41,408 nucleotides of DNA. Source: DTFZ01 sp964510055 (GTDB lineage Bacteria; Bacillota; Clostridia; Christensenellales; SZUA-584). Positions 14,938 through 24,034 of the stretch are shown in pieces. Under the pieces are notes generated by a model, which was given only the letters and a program-made list of their open reading frames with translations, had not been told where the DNA came from and made no database searches. The first letter of the stretch is position 1; the number at the start of each line of letters is the position of its first letter. The stretch spans positions 1 to 41,408 of the forward strand of contig CAZDZY010000013.1 in NCBI GenBank assembly GCA_964510055.1, written 5' to 3'. The translations under genes and the position numbers were made by a program.

Positions 14938-17298
14938 ATGGGAAGACATCGCGTAAATATCAAAAAACCAAAAAAAAAGAGATGCCTGCTGTTCAGGATA
15001 TTCAAGTATACGACTATAAGCGGGATATTACTGATATTCACAGTATTCGTATTTTTATTTTCATATCTTATGGGCCTGAAAGAATGGAAAGAATTCGATC
15101 CGGCGAAGATACGGGAGATGCAGCAGACCTTGCTCATATATGACGGTACGGGCAAGCAGATGGGCGCTCTGTATAACAAGCAAAACAGGGTCTTCGTTCC
15201 CCTGAATGAAATACCTTTGTACGTAAAAGAAGCGTTCATAGCCGCCGAAGACGAAAGGTTTTACGAGCATAACGGAGTAGATCTCGTAAGAATAGCAGGC
15301 TCGTTCATTGAGGATGTAAAGCATGGGAACCTGGGGCAGGGAGCGAGCACCATATCACAGCAGCTGGTAAAGAACACCAACCTAACCGGCGCTAAAACCA
15401 TATCGAGGAAACTGCAGGAAGCGGTAATGGCGCTGAAACTTGAGCAGGTATATTCAAAAGACCAGATACTTGAAATGTACCTTAACTATATACCGTTCGG
15501 CAGAGGCGCGTACGGCATTGAGGCGGCAGCCCGGGCATATTTCGGCGTCTCTGCGCCGTCGCTCACGCTTGCCCAGGGGGCGATGCTCGCCGGTATAATA
15601 AAAGCCCCCTCGCATTACGCGCCTCATCTGCATATGGATAAATCCATAGAAAGGCGCAACCTTGTATTGTTTTTGATGGAAGAGCAGGGTTATATCACAA
15701 AGCAGCAGAAGACCAAAGCGCAGTCGGAAACGGTCGCGTTGGCCGACCAGCCCAAATTCGAATACGGGTATTTTACCGACATGGTGCTGACGGAAGCGAA
15801 GCAGATACTGGGGATAGAAAGCGAAGAGCTATTATCGAGCGGGTACAGGATACACACTACGCTCGACCAGGGCATTCAAGACCGGCTCGAAGCTTTGTTC
15901 GAAGACGCGTCCAATTTTCCCGCTTCCCAGGACGGCGAAATGTGTCAGGCCGCGCTGTGCATAATCGACAGCAATACAAGCGAGATAAGGGCTGTGATGG
16001 GCGGGAGAAGCTATGAAACGCGCAGGGGGCTCAACAGGGCTCTCGATATGAAGAGGCAGCCGGGTTCAGCGATAAAGCCGGTGCTTGTATACGCGCCTGC
16101 GATGGAGAAGCTGGGATTCACGCCCACAACGATGGTCCTCGATGAAAAAGCAGATTTTAACGGATATGTGCCGAAAGATTTTTCGGACGATTATAAAGGC
16201 TGGGTGACTGTCCGCGAAGCCCTGTCCGATTCGCTCAACCTCCCGGCTGTAAGGACCCTTAAAGAAGTCGGGATACAAGAAGCGAAGCTGTACGCTTCGA
16301 GAGTGGGGATACCATTCGAGGATGAGGACAGGGGGCTTACGCTGGCACTCGGGGGTTTTACGCGGGGAGTATCGCCGCTTACGCTATGCAATTCATTCAC
16401 GCCGTTCGCGAACGGCGGATATTATTCATACCCGAGCTGTATAGTCGAGATTGAGGATTCAAGCGGGGATATCGTGTATTCAAGGCCGAAGACAAAAACC
16501 AATGTCCTTTCAAAAGAGACGGCTTTCCTGATGACTTCGATACTTGAGAGCACGGCAAAGGACGGAACGGCAAGAAGGCTTAAGATCGACGGCGTGCCCA
16601 TTGCGGCAAAAACGGGAACTGCCGGAACGAATGAGGGAAACAGGGACGCGTGGACGATAGCGTATAATCCCGAATATACGATGTGCTGCTGGATGGGATT
16701 TGACAATGCTGAAAAAGCTCATTATCTGCCTTCCGACGTTACGGGCGGGACATATCCTGCATTGCTCATAAGAAAGCTGTTCGCTTCAATATATAACGGC
16801 AGGGAAGCGCCCATATTTACGCAGCCGAAAAGTATAGTGCAGGTGAAAATAGACATGCAGTCGCTCAAAAACGGCGAACCGCTGATAGCCAGCGCTTTTA
16901 CGCCAAAAGACCAGACTGTTCCGGAGTATTTTTTAAAGGATAACGCTCCCACGCAATATTCCGAGTATTGGACAGTACCCTCTCCGCCTGATGATTTTTC
17001 TGTTGGGCAGGGTGAAGGAGGCTTGCCGGTAGTTAATTTTACGCCTGTGCAAAAATATATAACGTACAGGATCTTAAGACTGGATAAAGAAGCGAGCGAA
17101 CCGCAGCTTATAGGCGAGTACACGGGGGATACCCGGGAGGTTAAACTAACTGACGAGAACGCGAAATACGGGCATACGTATATGTATTATATCATACCGG
17201 TCCACCCGGAAATAAAAATAGGAGGCGAGCAGCTTACAGGCCCGTCCTCCCCGGTAATCGAGATCACTTTACTGTCTGAAAACAGCTATATGCCGTGA
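14938..17298 (+). CDS. Class A penicillin-binding protein (bifunctional transglycosylase/transpeptidase), 786 aa
   Basis: A peptidoglycan synthase. A basic cytoplasmic tail (GRHRVNIKKPKKKRC) and one membrane helix (~residues 23-48) precede the GT51 glycosyltransferase: AAEDERFYEHNGVD with catalytic Glu104, then QGASTISQQLVKN and KLQEAVMALKLEQ. The transpeptidase domain has SxxK as SAIK (Ser377), an SxN-type SDSLN, and KTG as AKTGTAG (Lys558). The C-terminal ~120 residues look like a fibronectin-type beta domain (YITYRILRLDKE, GHTYMYYIIPVHPE). The start ATG follows AAAGGAAG. It is convergent with a second, larger class A PBP. Flanking sporulation genes hint at a role in spore wall synthesis, but this is inference. 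Confidence 0.93.
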   Translation: MGRHRVNIKKPKKKRCLLFRIFKYTTISGILLIFTVFVFLFSYLMGLKEWKEFDPAKIREMQQTLLIYDGTGKQMGALYNKQNRVFVPLNEIPLYVKEAFIAAEDERFYEHNGVDLVRIAGSFIEDVKHGNLGQGASTISQQLVKNTNLTGAKTISRKLQEAVMALKLEQVYSKDQILEMYLNYIPFGRGAYGIEAAARAYFGVSAPSLTLAQGAMLAGIIKAPSHYAPHLHMDKSIERRNLVLFLMEEQGYITKQQKTKAQSETVALADQPKFEYGYFTDMVLTEAKQILGIESEELLSSGYRIHTTLDQGIQDRLEALFEDASNFPASQDGEMCQAALCIIDSNTSEIRAVMGGRSYETRRGLNRALDMKRQPGSAIKPVLVYAPAMEKLGFTPTTMVLDEKADFNGYVPKDFSDDYKGWVTVREALSDSLNLPAVRTLKEVGIQEAKLYASRVGIPFEDEDRGLTLALGGFTRGVSPLTLCNSFTPFANGGYYSYPSCIVEIEDSSGDIVYSRPKTKTNVLSKETAFLMTSILESTAKDGTARRLKIDGVPIAAKTGTAGTNEGNRDAWTIAYNPEYTMCCWMGFDNAEKAHYLPSDVTGGTYPALLIRKLFASIYNGREAPIFTQPKSIVQVKIDMQSLKNGEPLIASAFTPKDQTVPEYFLKDNAPTQYSEYWTVPSPPDDFSVGQGEGGLPVVNFTPVQKYITYRILRLDKEASEPQLIGEYTGDTREVKLTDENAKYGHTYMYYIIPVHPEIKIGGEQLTGPSSPVIEITLLSENSYMP

Positions 17299-17327
17299 CC
17301 GGCAAATGGCTTTTTAGCCGCCGGTTA
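17298..17327. terminator. Bidirectional terminator between convergent PBP genes
   Basis: ACCGGC (17298-17303) pairs with GCCGGT (17320-17325), with an inner GGC/GCC pair around TTTTTA. It overlaps the stop codons of both convergent genes. Confidence 0.5.
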
Positions 17328-20267
17328 TGTTTCGCCCCCGTATAACGCCAAAAGGTTATCGGTCAGAGCTTTCAGTTCGGACGTCATCTGCTGAATGGCT
17401 CCCGAAGTAGAACCAGGGGCTGAGATCAGATCTTCAAGTCCATGTATTTTAGCCGAAAGCGCCGCCTGGTCTTCCATCGACAAACCAAGAACGGGATCGG
17501 ATAAAACCGAGTTCGATTCGGCGATCTGCGCATGCGCCGCCACTATGGCGCCGGCAAGGTCCTGCTGCTCTTCATACCAGCTTTGCGTGTGTATGCCGCA
17601 GAAATAACTCGAGTAATTAGGCATATCGGGCGTGAGCCCGCTCAATGTGAATCCTTCGGGGGCAAGCAACGCCCCGGGAAGATATTTTGCGAGCTGCTCC
17701 GGCTTAAGTTTCCAGTATATCGAATTTACCGGGAGAAACACCAGGCTCTTTATGCTTACGTCCGGGCAATATTCCGTCGCTATCTTTCCGCTTTCCTGGC
17801 AGACCCTATACTTCACGTGCACATTGCACGATTCGGTCGGCTCGGTGCCGCTTATAAACCAGGCGTCAGCAGGCTTGCGTCCGCCTGCGTCGAGCTCACA
17901 GGCATCGGTGGCGAGCATGCCGGATACCGAGCATATCTTAACTTTGACAAACCCGAGGCTTTCCGGCGAACCGCCTATGATAGGCGCGTCCCTCTGGCCT
18001 TCGAGTATCTTTGACATATACTCTTTCCAGAGCGGCGCTGCCGCGTCAGACGCGTATACGCTCTTATTGAGCGCTTTATACCCGTCCTGTCCTATCCAAA
18101 GCGTTGAGGTATAGTATGGGGTGATGCCCGCAAAGAATACACCCTTGACGTTCTGGTTGGTGCCTGTCTTGCCGCCTACGGTCATTCCCGGTATATTTGC
18201 CTTTTTACCTGTGCCTTCCCGTACGGCCTGCTCCAGTATATCGGTTATAAGCCAGGCGGTCGATTTACTGAAAACCTGATGCTTAACGCGTATGTTGTCA
18301 GCGTTAAGTATCTCTGTGCCGTCCCTGTCGACTACCCTTGTAAACGAAAGAGGCTCAAAATAAAGCCCGCCGTTAGCTATGGTGGCGTAAGCCCCGGCCA
18401 TCTCAATGGGGGTTATGCCAGACGTGCCGAGCGCCAGCCCGGAACCCGTCTTGCTGATATGAGAAGGGTTTATTCCCATCTGAATAAGGTAATTATACGA
18501 ATCGTCGAGGCCGACGTTGTTCATAAGCGTGTAAGCCGTAGCGCTGTTGAGCGAATTCACTATGGCGGTGCGCAGTGTTACCGGGCCGTAAAGGGAAGAG
18601 CCGCCGCCAGGATATCCGTTTTCCGAATCCCAGTCTTTTATCGGAAGGGGAATGTTGGGCAAGACAGTTCCATCAGAATATCCTTTGTCTATGGCGGGCG
18701 CATAGACCGCTATCGGCTTTATTGACGAACCTACAGGCATCTTTGTCTGGTAAGCCCTGTTCAGAGTTTTCTTTGCCGTGGGGGTATTCCTTCCCCCGAC
18801 GATAGCTTTAAGCTGCCCTGTGCGGTGGTCGAGAACGACCGCGGCAGCCTGCGGCTGTATTACCTCGGTGACCGTACCGTCGCTGTTTTCATATCTTATT
18901 ACAGAGTCGTTTGAGTTTTCCAGCTTCGGATAACTAGGCCATTCGGAAAGCGTTTGCTCAACAGTCTTCTGTATGGAAGGGTCTACGGTCGTATATATAT
19001 CATAGCCCTGCGTGCGCAATTCCAGATCGATCTCCGCTCTTGTCTGGGGAGTATCCTGCTTGCCACGCTGTTTGAGCAGATGGGTTATGACATCGTTTAT
19101 CACGTATTCAACAAAGTACGGCATATCGTACATCTCGTTTACGGAGGATTTAGGCAATACGTAAACGCTGTCGCCCAGCGCAAGATCATATTGCTCTTTT
19201 GTGATATAACCCGCCTTATACATCTGCAGCAGCACATTGTCGGTGCGCTCGTTTAATTTGCTCGGGTCTTTTGTAACATAAAAGCACCTTCTCGGGTTAT
19301 AAGCGTACGGATATTGGGTGATCCCCGCCAGCATAGCGCATTCCCTTAAAGATAGCTGGCTTAAGTTTTTACCGAAATAATCCTTCGCGGCAGCTTTAAC
19401 GCCGTAATTCGAAGCCCCAAGGCTTATTGTGTTAAGGTATGCTTCGAGTATTTGTTTCTTTGAATAATTAGACTCGAGCTGCATCGCGAGATATGCTTCC
19501 TGTATCTTGCGTTTATACGTCCTCTCAGTGCTCAGGAGGCTGTTCTTCACAAGCTGCTGGGTTATAGTGCTCCCGCCCTGGACGTTGTTGTTCATAAGGT
19601 TGCTTAGAAACGCGCCGGCAAGCCGTTTCAGATCCACGCCCGAATGAAAATAAAAGCGTACGTCCTCTATCGATACGACCGCGTTCTGCAGCATCTCGGG
19701 TATCTCGTCAATAGAAGCCCAGTCCCGGTTTTCAGAGCCCGTATACGCGGTAATGAGATCGCCGTTGCAATCGTATATATAAGACGTTTCAGCCTGGTTC
19801 TCGATCTCGGAAGTGTTGAGATTGGGGGTGGTGTCCATATACGCCTTGGCAACCCCGATCAGCGTACCGAAGCCGGCTGCGCCCATCATGAATATGACGA
19901 TAAGCAGGAGCTTGAACGACGTAAGGAGTATGCCGATAATAAAGCTGGGAGCGTGCTTCCTCGATGTGAACATATTGATATGTTCTTTGCCTTCGCCGGA
20001 TAAGTGCTCTCTCGTGATATAAGGCATTTCGCGTGACTTCTGTTGTTTTTCTTTTTTCCCTGAATAATAACCGCCGCCTGTAAAGCCCGTAGCCCCGAAA
20101 ACCTGCGTCTCATCGGAAACGCCGTCCTTCCGGGAATAAGGCCGGGTTCGCCTGAATAGATTTTTTAACCTGAATAAGCATTCGGCAAAAAACAGGCCTA
20201 CATTCCTTACGGCCTTTTTTACAGCTGAAATAAGCTTATTGGATCTAAAAAAACGATTTGCGCGCAT
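17325..20267 (-). CDS. Class A penicillin-binding protein, 980 aa
   Basis: A bifunctional cell wall synthase. The cytoplasmic N terminus is long and basic (~105 residues). A membrane helix follows (FIIGILLTSFKLLLIVIF and onwards), then the GT51 domain with catalytic Glu201 (EDVRFYFHSGVD), GGSTITQQLVKNSL and AYLAMQLESNYSKKQ. The transpeptidase has Ser514 (VGSSIKP), SLN in IVNSLNSATAY, and KTG in GGKTGTNQN. The C-terminal part has paired cysteine motifs (CSVSGMLATDAC, CQESGKIATEYC) followed by a helical tail rich in Ala, Gln and Ser. Class A PBPs are often 650-900 residues; the extra length lies in both tails. It is convergent with the 786-aa PBP, an uncommon adjacent pair of the same class. 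Confidence 0.93.
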   Translation of the reverse strand: MRANRFFRSNKLISAVKKAVRNVGLFFAECLFRLKNLFRRTRPYSRKDGVSDETQVFGATGFTGGGYYSGKKEKQQKSREMPYITREHLSGEGKEHINMFTSRKHAPSFIIGILLTSFKLLLIVIFMMGAAGFGTLIGVAKAYMDTTPNLNTSEIENQAETSYIYDCNGDLITAYTGSENRDWASIDEIPEMLQNAVVSIEDVRFYFHSGVDLKRLAGAFLSNLMNNNVQGGSTITQQLVKNSLLSTERTYKRKIQEAYLAMQLESNYSKKQILEAYLNTISLGASNYGVKAAAKDYFGKNLSQLSLRECAMLAGITQYPYAYNPRRCFYVTKDPSKLNERTDNVLLQMYKAGYITKEQYDLALGDSVYVLPKSSVNEMYDMPYFVEYVINDVITHLLKQRGKQDTPQTRAEIDLELRTQGYDIYTTVDPSIQKTVEQTLSEWPSYPKLENSNDSVIRYENSDGTVTEVIQPQAAAVVLDHRTGQLKAIVGGRNTPTAKKTLNRAYQTKMPVGSSIKPIAVYAPAIDKGYSDGTVLPNIPLPIKDWDSENGYPGGGSSLYGPVTLRTAIVNSLNSATAYTLMNNVGLDDSYNYLIQMGINPSHISKTGSGLALGTSGITPIEMAGAYATIANGGLYFEPLSFTRVVDRDGTEILNADNIRVKHQVFSKSTAWLITDILEQAVREGTGKKANIPGMTVGGKTGTNQNVKGVFFAGITPYYTSTLWIGQDGYKALNKSVYASDAAAPLWKEYMSKILEGQRDAPIIGGSPESLGFVKVKICSVSGMLATDACELDAGGRKPADAWFISGTEPTESCNVHVKYRVCQESGKIATEYCPDVSIKSLVFLPVNSIYWKLKPEQLAKYLPGALLAPEGFTLSGLTPDMPNYSSYFCGIHTQSWYEEQQDLAGAIVAAHAQIAESNSVLSDPVLGLSMEDQAALSAKIHGLEDLISAPGSTSGAIQQMTSELKALTDNLLALYGGET

Positions 20268-20467
20268 ACAAAACTATCCTATCCGGTTTTCTGTATTATA
20301 ACACATTTAACGCTCAGGTAATCAAAAATACTAATTTAATTTACATTTTCAGCGATTATTCAACGGCTTTCGAAATGCGATCCGATTTTATTTATGGCTT
20401 TGATAGTTTGTCGTCTTTCCGGGCATTGCAGCCGATGTCCAAACATACTTTATAACGGGTGGGTATA

Positions 20468-21187
20468 ATGCGGCTTAAGATCAAGGTCTCCCGGAAATGG
20501 ATAGTGTTATTGATAATTGCTTTGCTTTTAGCCGGGTATATCATACTAGACAGCGCTATAAGGCCGGCGGTACTCAGCCTTTCCGAGTCTAAACTTCGCG
20601 CGGTAGCCGTAAAAGCGATGAACGACGCCGTAAGGGAAACGGTAGGGGAGAGCGGCGTTCTGTATTCGGATTTGACGCATATCGAAAAAGACGATACGGG
20701 AAAGATATCGCTTATTTCGGTAGATACGGTTTTAGTAAACGAACTGGGCGCAAAGACCGCCCTTGCCGCGCAGGATAAGATAATGAACGCAGGCCAGCAG
20801 GGGGTAAGCATACCTATAGGCACAATACTCAGCGGGCAGCTTCTTACGGGAAGGGGGCCTTCAATAATAGTCAGGTTTGAGCCGATCGGGTCCGTGGCGA
20901 CGGAATTCAGAACACAGTTTGAAGAAGCCGGGATAAACCAGACACGGCATAAGATATTCCTTTTGCTCAACTCTTCGGTTAGGATAATGATAGGCAGCAC
21001 ATCGCAGACAGTCGATATCTCGACCGAAGTGCTTATTTCCGATACGATAATAATCGGCGACGTTCCGCAGAGCTATTTTAATAACACGAACGGCGGGCTG
21101 TTTAACCTTCTCCCCGAAGAAGAGAGTTCGGTCCCTCCTCCCGGCGGGGAAGCCCTGGACCTTCTGCCCGACGGGAAAAAACGATAA
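20468..21187 (+). CDS. yunB: Sporulation protein YunB
   Basis: A 239-residue membrane-anchored protein. A basic start (MRLKIKVSRK) and one hydrophobic helix (WIVLLIIALLLAGYIIL) precede a domain with the YunB signature RAVAVKAMNDAVRE and GVSIPIGTILSGQLLTGRGPSI. The tail is Pro/Glu-rich. YunB is a sigma-E-dependent mother-cell protein in B. subtilis of unknown mechanism. I chose the ATG at 20468, with GGGTGGG just upstream, over the in-frame GTG at 20459. It stands between the PBP gene and yebC. Confidence 0.88.
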   Translation: MRLKIKVSRKWIVLLIIALLLAGYIILDSAIRPAVLSLSESKLRAVAVKAMNDAVRETVGESGVLYSDLTHIEKDDTGKISLISVDTVLVNELGAKTALAAQDKIMNAGQQGVSIPIGTILSGQLLTGRGPSIIVRFEPIGSVATEFRTQFEEAGINQTRHKIFLLLNSSVRIMIGSTSQTVDISTEVLISDTIIIGDVPQSYFNNTNGGLFNLLPEEESSVPPPGGEALDLLPDGKKR

Positions 21188-21231
21188 TTTAATTTGTATT
21201 TTAACGAATAGCGCAAAAGGCCACTTCGGCA

Positions 21232-21260
21232 TTGAACCTTTGCCTTTTTTATGCTATTAT
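21232..21260 (+). promoter_or_regulatory. Sigma-A-like promoter for yebC
   Basis: TTGAAC (21232-21237), 17 bases, TATTAT (21255-21260). It lies 30 bases before the yebC ATG, which has GAGGTG as ribosome-binding site. Confidence 0.6.
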
Positions 21261-21289
21261 TACTTCGATAAAAAATGTCGAGGTGAAAT

Positions 21290-22009
21290 ATGTCCGGACA
21301 CTCTAAATGGGCAAATATCAAACATAAAAAAGAGCGCACAGACGCTAAAAGGGGACAGGCTTTTACGAAGATAGGAAGGGAACTGGCAGTCTGCGTAAAG
21401 GAAGGCGGGCCCGACCCGGGGGCCAACTCAAGGCTGAAAGACCTGATAGCGAAAGCAAAGGCCAATAATATGCCTAACGACACCATCATGCGTTCCATTA
21501 AAAAGGCTGCGGGCGAGCTTGGAGACATCAATTATGAGTCTATTTCTTACGAAGGCTACGGCCCCGGCGGGGTAGCGGTCATAGCGGAGGCGCTTACCGA
21601 CAACAGGAACAGGACTGCAAGCGACATACGCCATATATTTGATAAAAGCGGAGGCTCGCTCGGAGCGACGGGATGCGTCGCGTGGATGTTTGAAAGGAAG
21701 GGCGTTCTGGTTGTAGAGAAAGGTTCGGCCGACGGCGACACATTGATGATGGACGCGATAGACGCGGGAGCTTCGGATGTGGAAGAAGGCGAAGATGCGT
21801 TCGAAATAACGACCGACGTGGCTTCGTTCTCCGCCGCATACGACGCGCTCGAGAAAAAAGGGTATGAATTTTTGCTTGCCGAGGTCAGGCTGGTCCCGGA
21901 AAACACGGTAGAGTTATCCGAGGAAAAAGAAGAAAGCATACAGAACCTGCTTGATGCGCTTGAAGATAACGACGACATACAGAACGTATACCATAACGCG
22001 GTCATGTAA
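21290..22009 (+). CDS. yebC: YebC/PmpR family DNA-binding regulatory protein
   Basis: A 239-residue protein with the hallmark N terminus SGHSKWANIKHKKERTDAKRG (first ~20 residues), then RLKDLIAKAKANNMPNDTI and YEGYGPGGVAVIAEALTDNRNRT. Members are described as transcriptional regulators; recent work also links YebC proteins to translation of proline-rich stretches. Length and domain content are normal. In B. subtilis the yebC homologue lies in the bofC-ruvA neighbourhood; here the next gene encodes a BofC-like protein, so part of that order is kept. Confidence 0.95.
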   Translation: MSGHSKWANIKHKKERTDAKRGQAFTKIGRELAVCVKEGGPDPGANSRLKDLIAKAKANNMPNDTIMRSIKKAAGELGDINYESISYEGYGPGGVAVIAEALTDNRNRTASDIRHIFDKSGGSLGATGCVAWMFERKGVLVVEKGSADGDTLMMDAIDAGASDVEEGEDAFEITTDVASFSAAYDALEKKGYEFLLAEVRLVPENTVELSEEKEESIQNLLDALEDNDDIQNVYHNAVM

Positions 22010-22062
22010 TTAAGAATAAATTATTATTATTAACAAAAAATATCCCTGACGGAGGGGTATTT

Positions 22063-22659
22063 TTGTTTATAAGATCACAGGAAAAACAGTATCCGTTTTG
22101 GAAAAATAAAAGAAAAAGAAAGATCTTTATTTGGCTTGCCGTGCTGGTTTTGTTCGCAGCAGCGGGCGCGGCGGGCTTTATTCTTGCCAGCAACGAGCCA
22201 AGGGTAGTAAAGATAACGCCTTCCCCTTCCGATGTGCCCGCCGCGGCGGATGATTCGGAAATATCCAAAGGGGCGGTGGTGAAGTGGGAATACGAATATG
22301 AAATGTGCGGCCACAGCGTTTATTTAAGCTGCATGGCCGACGACCACACCATTGGGCTTAAGTTCTCGCAGCTGCAGGCGGAATACCCGGACGCAAGGAT
22401 AGTCTCGTTTGAACCGGAGATGGTTTCGCTTAAGATGAGTTTTGATTGCTATTGCCCGAGGCATTACATACTTAAACGCTACATGGACTCTCTTGCAATA
22501 TTCAGGACCATACTCGGCGCCGGCGAACAGGAGACATACAGGAAAATACCGATAAGGTTTGACGGTTTGAACGCTGACGAACAGGAAGTGCTCGAAGCGG
22601 GTAAATTGTTTGAAAGTATCGAAGAACTGGAACGATATATAGAAAATATCGACAAGTAG
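22063..22659 (+). CDS. BofC-like membrane-anchored sporulation protein
   Basis: A 198-residue protein with a TTG start preceded by GGAGGGG. A basic N terminus (KNKRKRK) and one membrane helix (IFIWLAVLVLFAAAGAAGFIL) lead to an extracytoplasmic domain with Cys residues (EMCGHSVYLSC, FDCYCPRHYILK). The C-terminal part (YCPRHYILKRYMDSLAIFRTI, then LNADEQEVLEAGKLFESIEELERYIENI) resembles the BofC C-terminal domain. In Bacillus BofC sits in the intermembrane space and checks the SpoIVB protease that triggers sigma-K activation. Neighbouring yebC supports the assignment. Similarity is judged by eye, so the call is moderate. Confidence 0.65.
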   Translation: MFIRSQEKQYPFWKNKRKRKIFIWLAVLVLFAAAGAAGFILASNEPRVVKITPSPSDVPAAADDSEISKGAVVKWEYEYEMCGHSVYLSCMADDHTIGLKFSQLQAEYPDARIVSFEPEMVSLKMSFDCYCPRHYILKRYMDSLAIFRTILGAGEQETYRKIPIRFDGLNADEQEVLEAGKLFESIEELERYIENIDK

Positions 22660-22674
22660 GGAAGCATTTTTTTC

Positions 22675-22703
22675 TTGACCGTGCATTAAACATATAGTAT
22701 AAT
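22675..22703 (+). promoter_or_regulatory. Sigma-A promoter of the FMN riboswitch-ribU transcript
   Basis: TTGACC (22675-22680), exactly 17 bases, TATAAT (22698-22703). Transcription would start near 22711, about 13 bases before the riboswitch aptamer. Confidence 0.75.
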
Positions 22704-22723
22704 CGCATAAAATAAATTATATA

Positions 22724-22862
22724 TATCTTCGGGGTAGGGTGCGATTCCCTTACCGGCGGTAAAGTCCGCGAGCCAACCCCAAAAAGTTTTAGCTTTTTGG
22801 GGCAATAAGCTGATACGGTGTGATTCCGTAACCGACAGTACAGTCTGGATGAGAGAAGATTG
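22724..22862 (+). ncRNA. FMN riboswitch (RFN element)
   Basis: The conserved RFN blocks are all present: TCTTCGGGGTAGGGTG (from 22726), ACCGGCGGTAAAGTCCGCGAGCC, then GCTGATACGGTG, TTCCGTAACCGACAGTA, CAGTCTGGATGAGAGAAGA. Stem P1 pairs ATCTTC (22725-22730) with GAAGAT (22855-22860). The variable arm between GCGAGCC and GCTGAT is a hairpin CCCCAAAAAG-loop-CTTTTTGGGG (about 22780-22804). FMN binding should favour the downstream terminator and switch off riboflavin uptake. Confidence 0.95.
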
Positions 22863-22879
22863 CTCAGTTTTGACGCAGT

Positions 22880-22909
22880 GCTCTGGAGGTTATATTCAGG
22901 GCTTTTTTT
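22880..22909 (+). terminator. Expression-platform terminator of FMN riboswitch
   Basis: GCTCTGGA (22880-22887) pairs with TTCAGGGC (22895-22902) and is followed by seven T residues. It stands between the aptamer and the ribU start, as expected for a transcription-attenuating FMN switch. Confidence 0.8.
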
Positions 22910-22933
22910 ATGCTCTGAGGAAGGAATAAATTT

Positions 22934-23545
22934 ATGGTAAACAGAACTGCGGCTTCCCGCAAACTATTATTCATTGTTACGGCAGGAATTCTGGCGGCAA
23001 TAGCGACAGTACTTCGTTTCCTCGAAACGCCGCTGCCGCTGCTTCCGACATTTCTCAAACTCGATTTTAGCAATATTCCTGCCCTTATCGGGGGCTTCGC
23101 TTTAGGACCGATAGCGGGAGCAGCCATATTGCTGGTAAAGAATCTTATCTATCTTCCGTTTTCTCAAACCTTAGGAGTAGGTGAGATCGCTGATTTTATA
23201 ATCAGCCTTGCGTTGGTGTTAACTGCAGCACTAATATATAAATTCAAAAAGAACCGAAAGGGCGCAGTGATAGGTATGGCGTCGGGAAGCGCGCTTATGT
23301 CTTTTGTTGTGGGGCCTTTAATGAACTATTTTGTGCTTATACCGTTTTACGCAACTCTTTTCTTTAATTCGTCTGTGGAAGCAATCATTAAAGTAGCGGC
23401 AACAGTTAATCCCGGCATAAACAGCGTTTGGACGTATATTATTTATGCGGTTGTTCCATTCAATATAGTCAAGTCGGTTATTATCTGCGTTATTACGGGG
23501 CTTCTGTATAAACCCCTGTCCCCGATCCTTCATAAATACCGCTGA
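22934..23545 (+). CDS. ribU: Riboflavin ECF transporter substrate-binding protein RibU
   Basis: A 203-residue polytopic membrane protein, the S component that binds riboflavin and works with the shared energy-coupling module (EcfA, EcfA', EcfT) encoded elsewhere. About six hydrophobic segments are visible. Family features include PTFLKLDFSNIPALIGGFALGPIAG and the conserved GPLMNYFVLIPFY region. The FMN riboswitch directly upstream is strong independent support for the substrate. AGGAAGG precedes the ATG. Confidence 0.94.
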   Translation: MVNRTAASRKLLFIVTAGILAAIATVLRFLETPLPLLPTFLKLDFSNIPALIGGFALGPIAGAAILLVKNLIYLPFSQTLGVGEIADFIISLALVLTAALIYKFKKNRKGAVIGMASGSALMSFVVGPLMNYFVLIPFYATLFFNSSVEAIIKVAATVNPGINSVWTYIIYAVVPFNIVKSVIICVITGLLYKPLSPILHKYR

Positions 23546-23622
23546 TTTGTCGGCACCGTTGCGCTGCTGGCTGTTATCGGATATACTGCATTCAAACGAG
23601 GAACGATAGACCGGAGCAATAA

Positions 23623-24030
23623 ATGGATAGTATTTTATCCCGCAGCGCCGAAGAAACGTTTGCTGCAGGCGAGAAATTAGGGAAAACATTAAAGAGCGGG
23701 GATATCGTCGCGCTCTTCGGCGGGCTCGGGGCAGGGAAGACGGTATTCGCAAAAGGGATAGCGGCGGGGCTTGGTATAGCGGAAGACGTAACGAGCCCTA
23801 CGTTTACGCTCCTCAAGGAATACGAAGGTAAGCAAAAGCTGTATCATTTTGACCTTTACCGTATCGAAGACGAAGAGTCATTGGAGAATATAGGCTTCCG
23901 CGAATATCTTAATAATGGAGGCGTATGCGTGATAGAATGGCCGGAAAAGGCGTCTCTGCCTCCGTGCATTAAAGTTACGCTCGAAGGTTCCGGTGGGGAT
24001 ACAAGGAATATTACTATCGAAAGGGCTTGA
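23623..24030 (+). CDS. tsaE: tRNA t6A37 threonylcarbamoyladenosine biosynthesis ATPase TsaE
   Basis: A 135-residue P-loop ATPase: Walker A GGLGAGKTVFAKGI (residues ~36-49), SPTFTLLKEYEG, and YHFDLYRIEDEESLENIGF containing the Walker B-like region. TsaE powers the TsaB-TsaD complex that installs t6A on ANN-decoding tRNAs. The neighbours tsaB and rimI give the classic order (ydiB-ydiC-ydiD in B. subtilis). TsaD, which usually follows, is not next in line here. Confidence 0.95.
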   Translation: MDSILSRSAEETFAAGEKLGKTLKSGDIVALFGGLGAGKTVFAKGIAAGLGIAEDVTSPTFTLLKEYEGKQKLYHFDLYRIEDEESLENIGFREYLNNGGVCVIEWPEKASLPPCIKVTLEGSGGDTRNITIERA

Positions 24031-24034
24031 AGCG

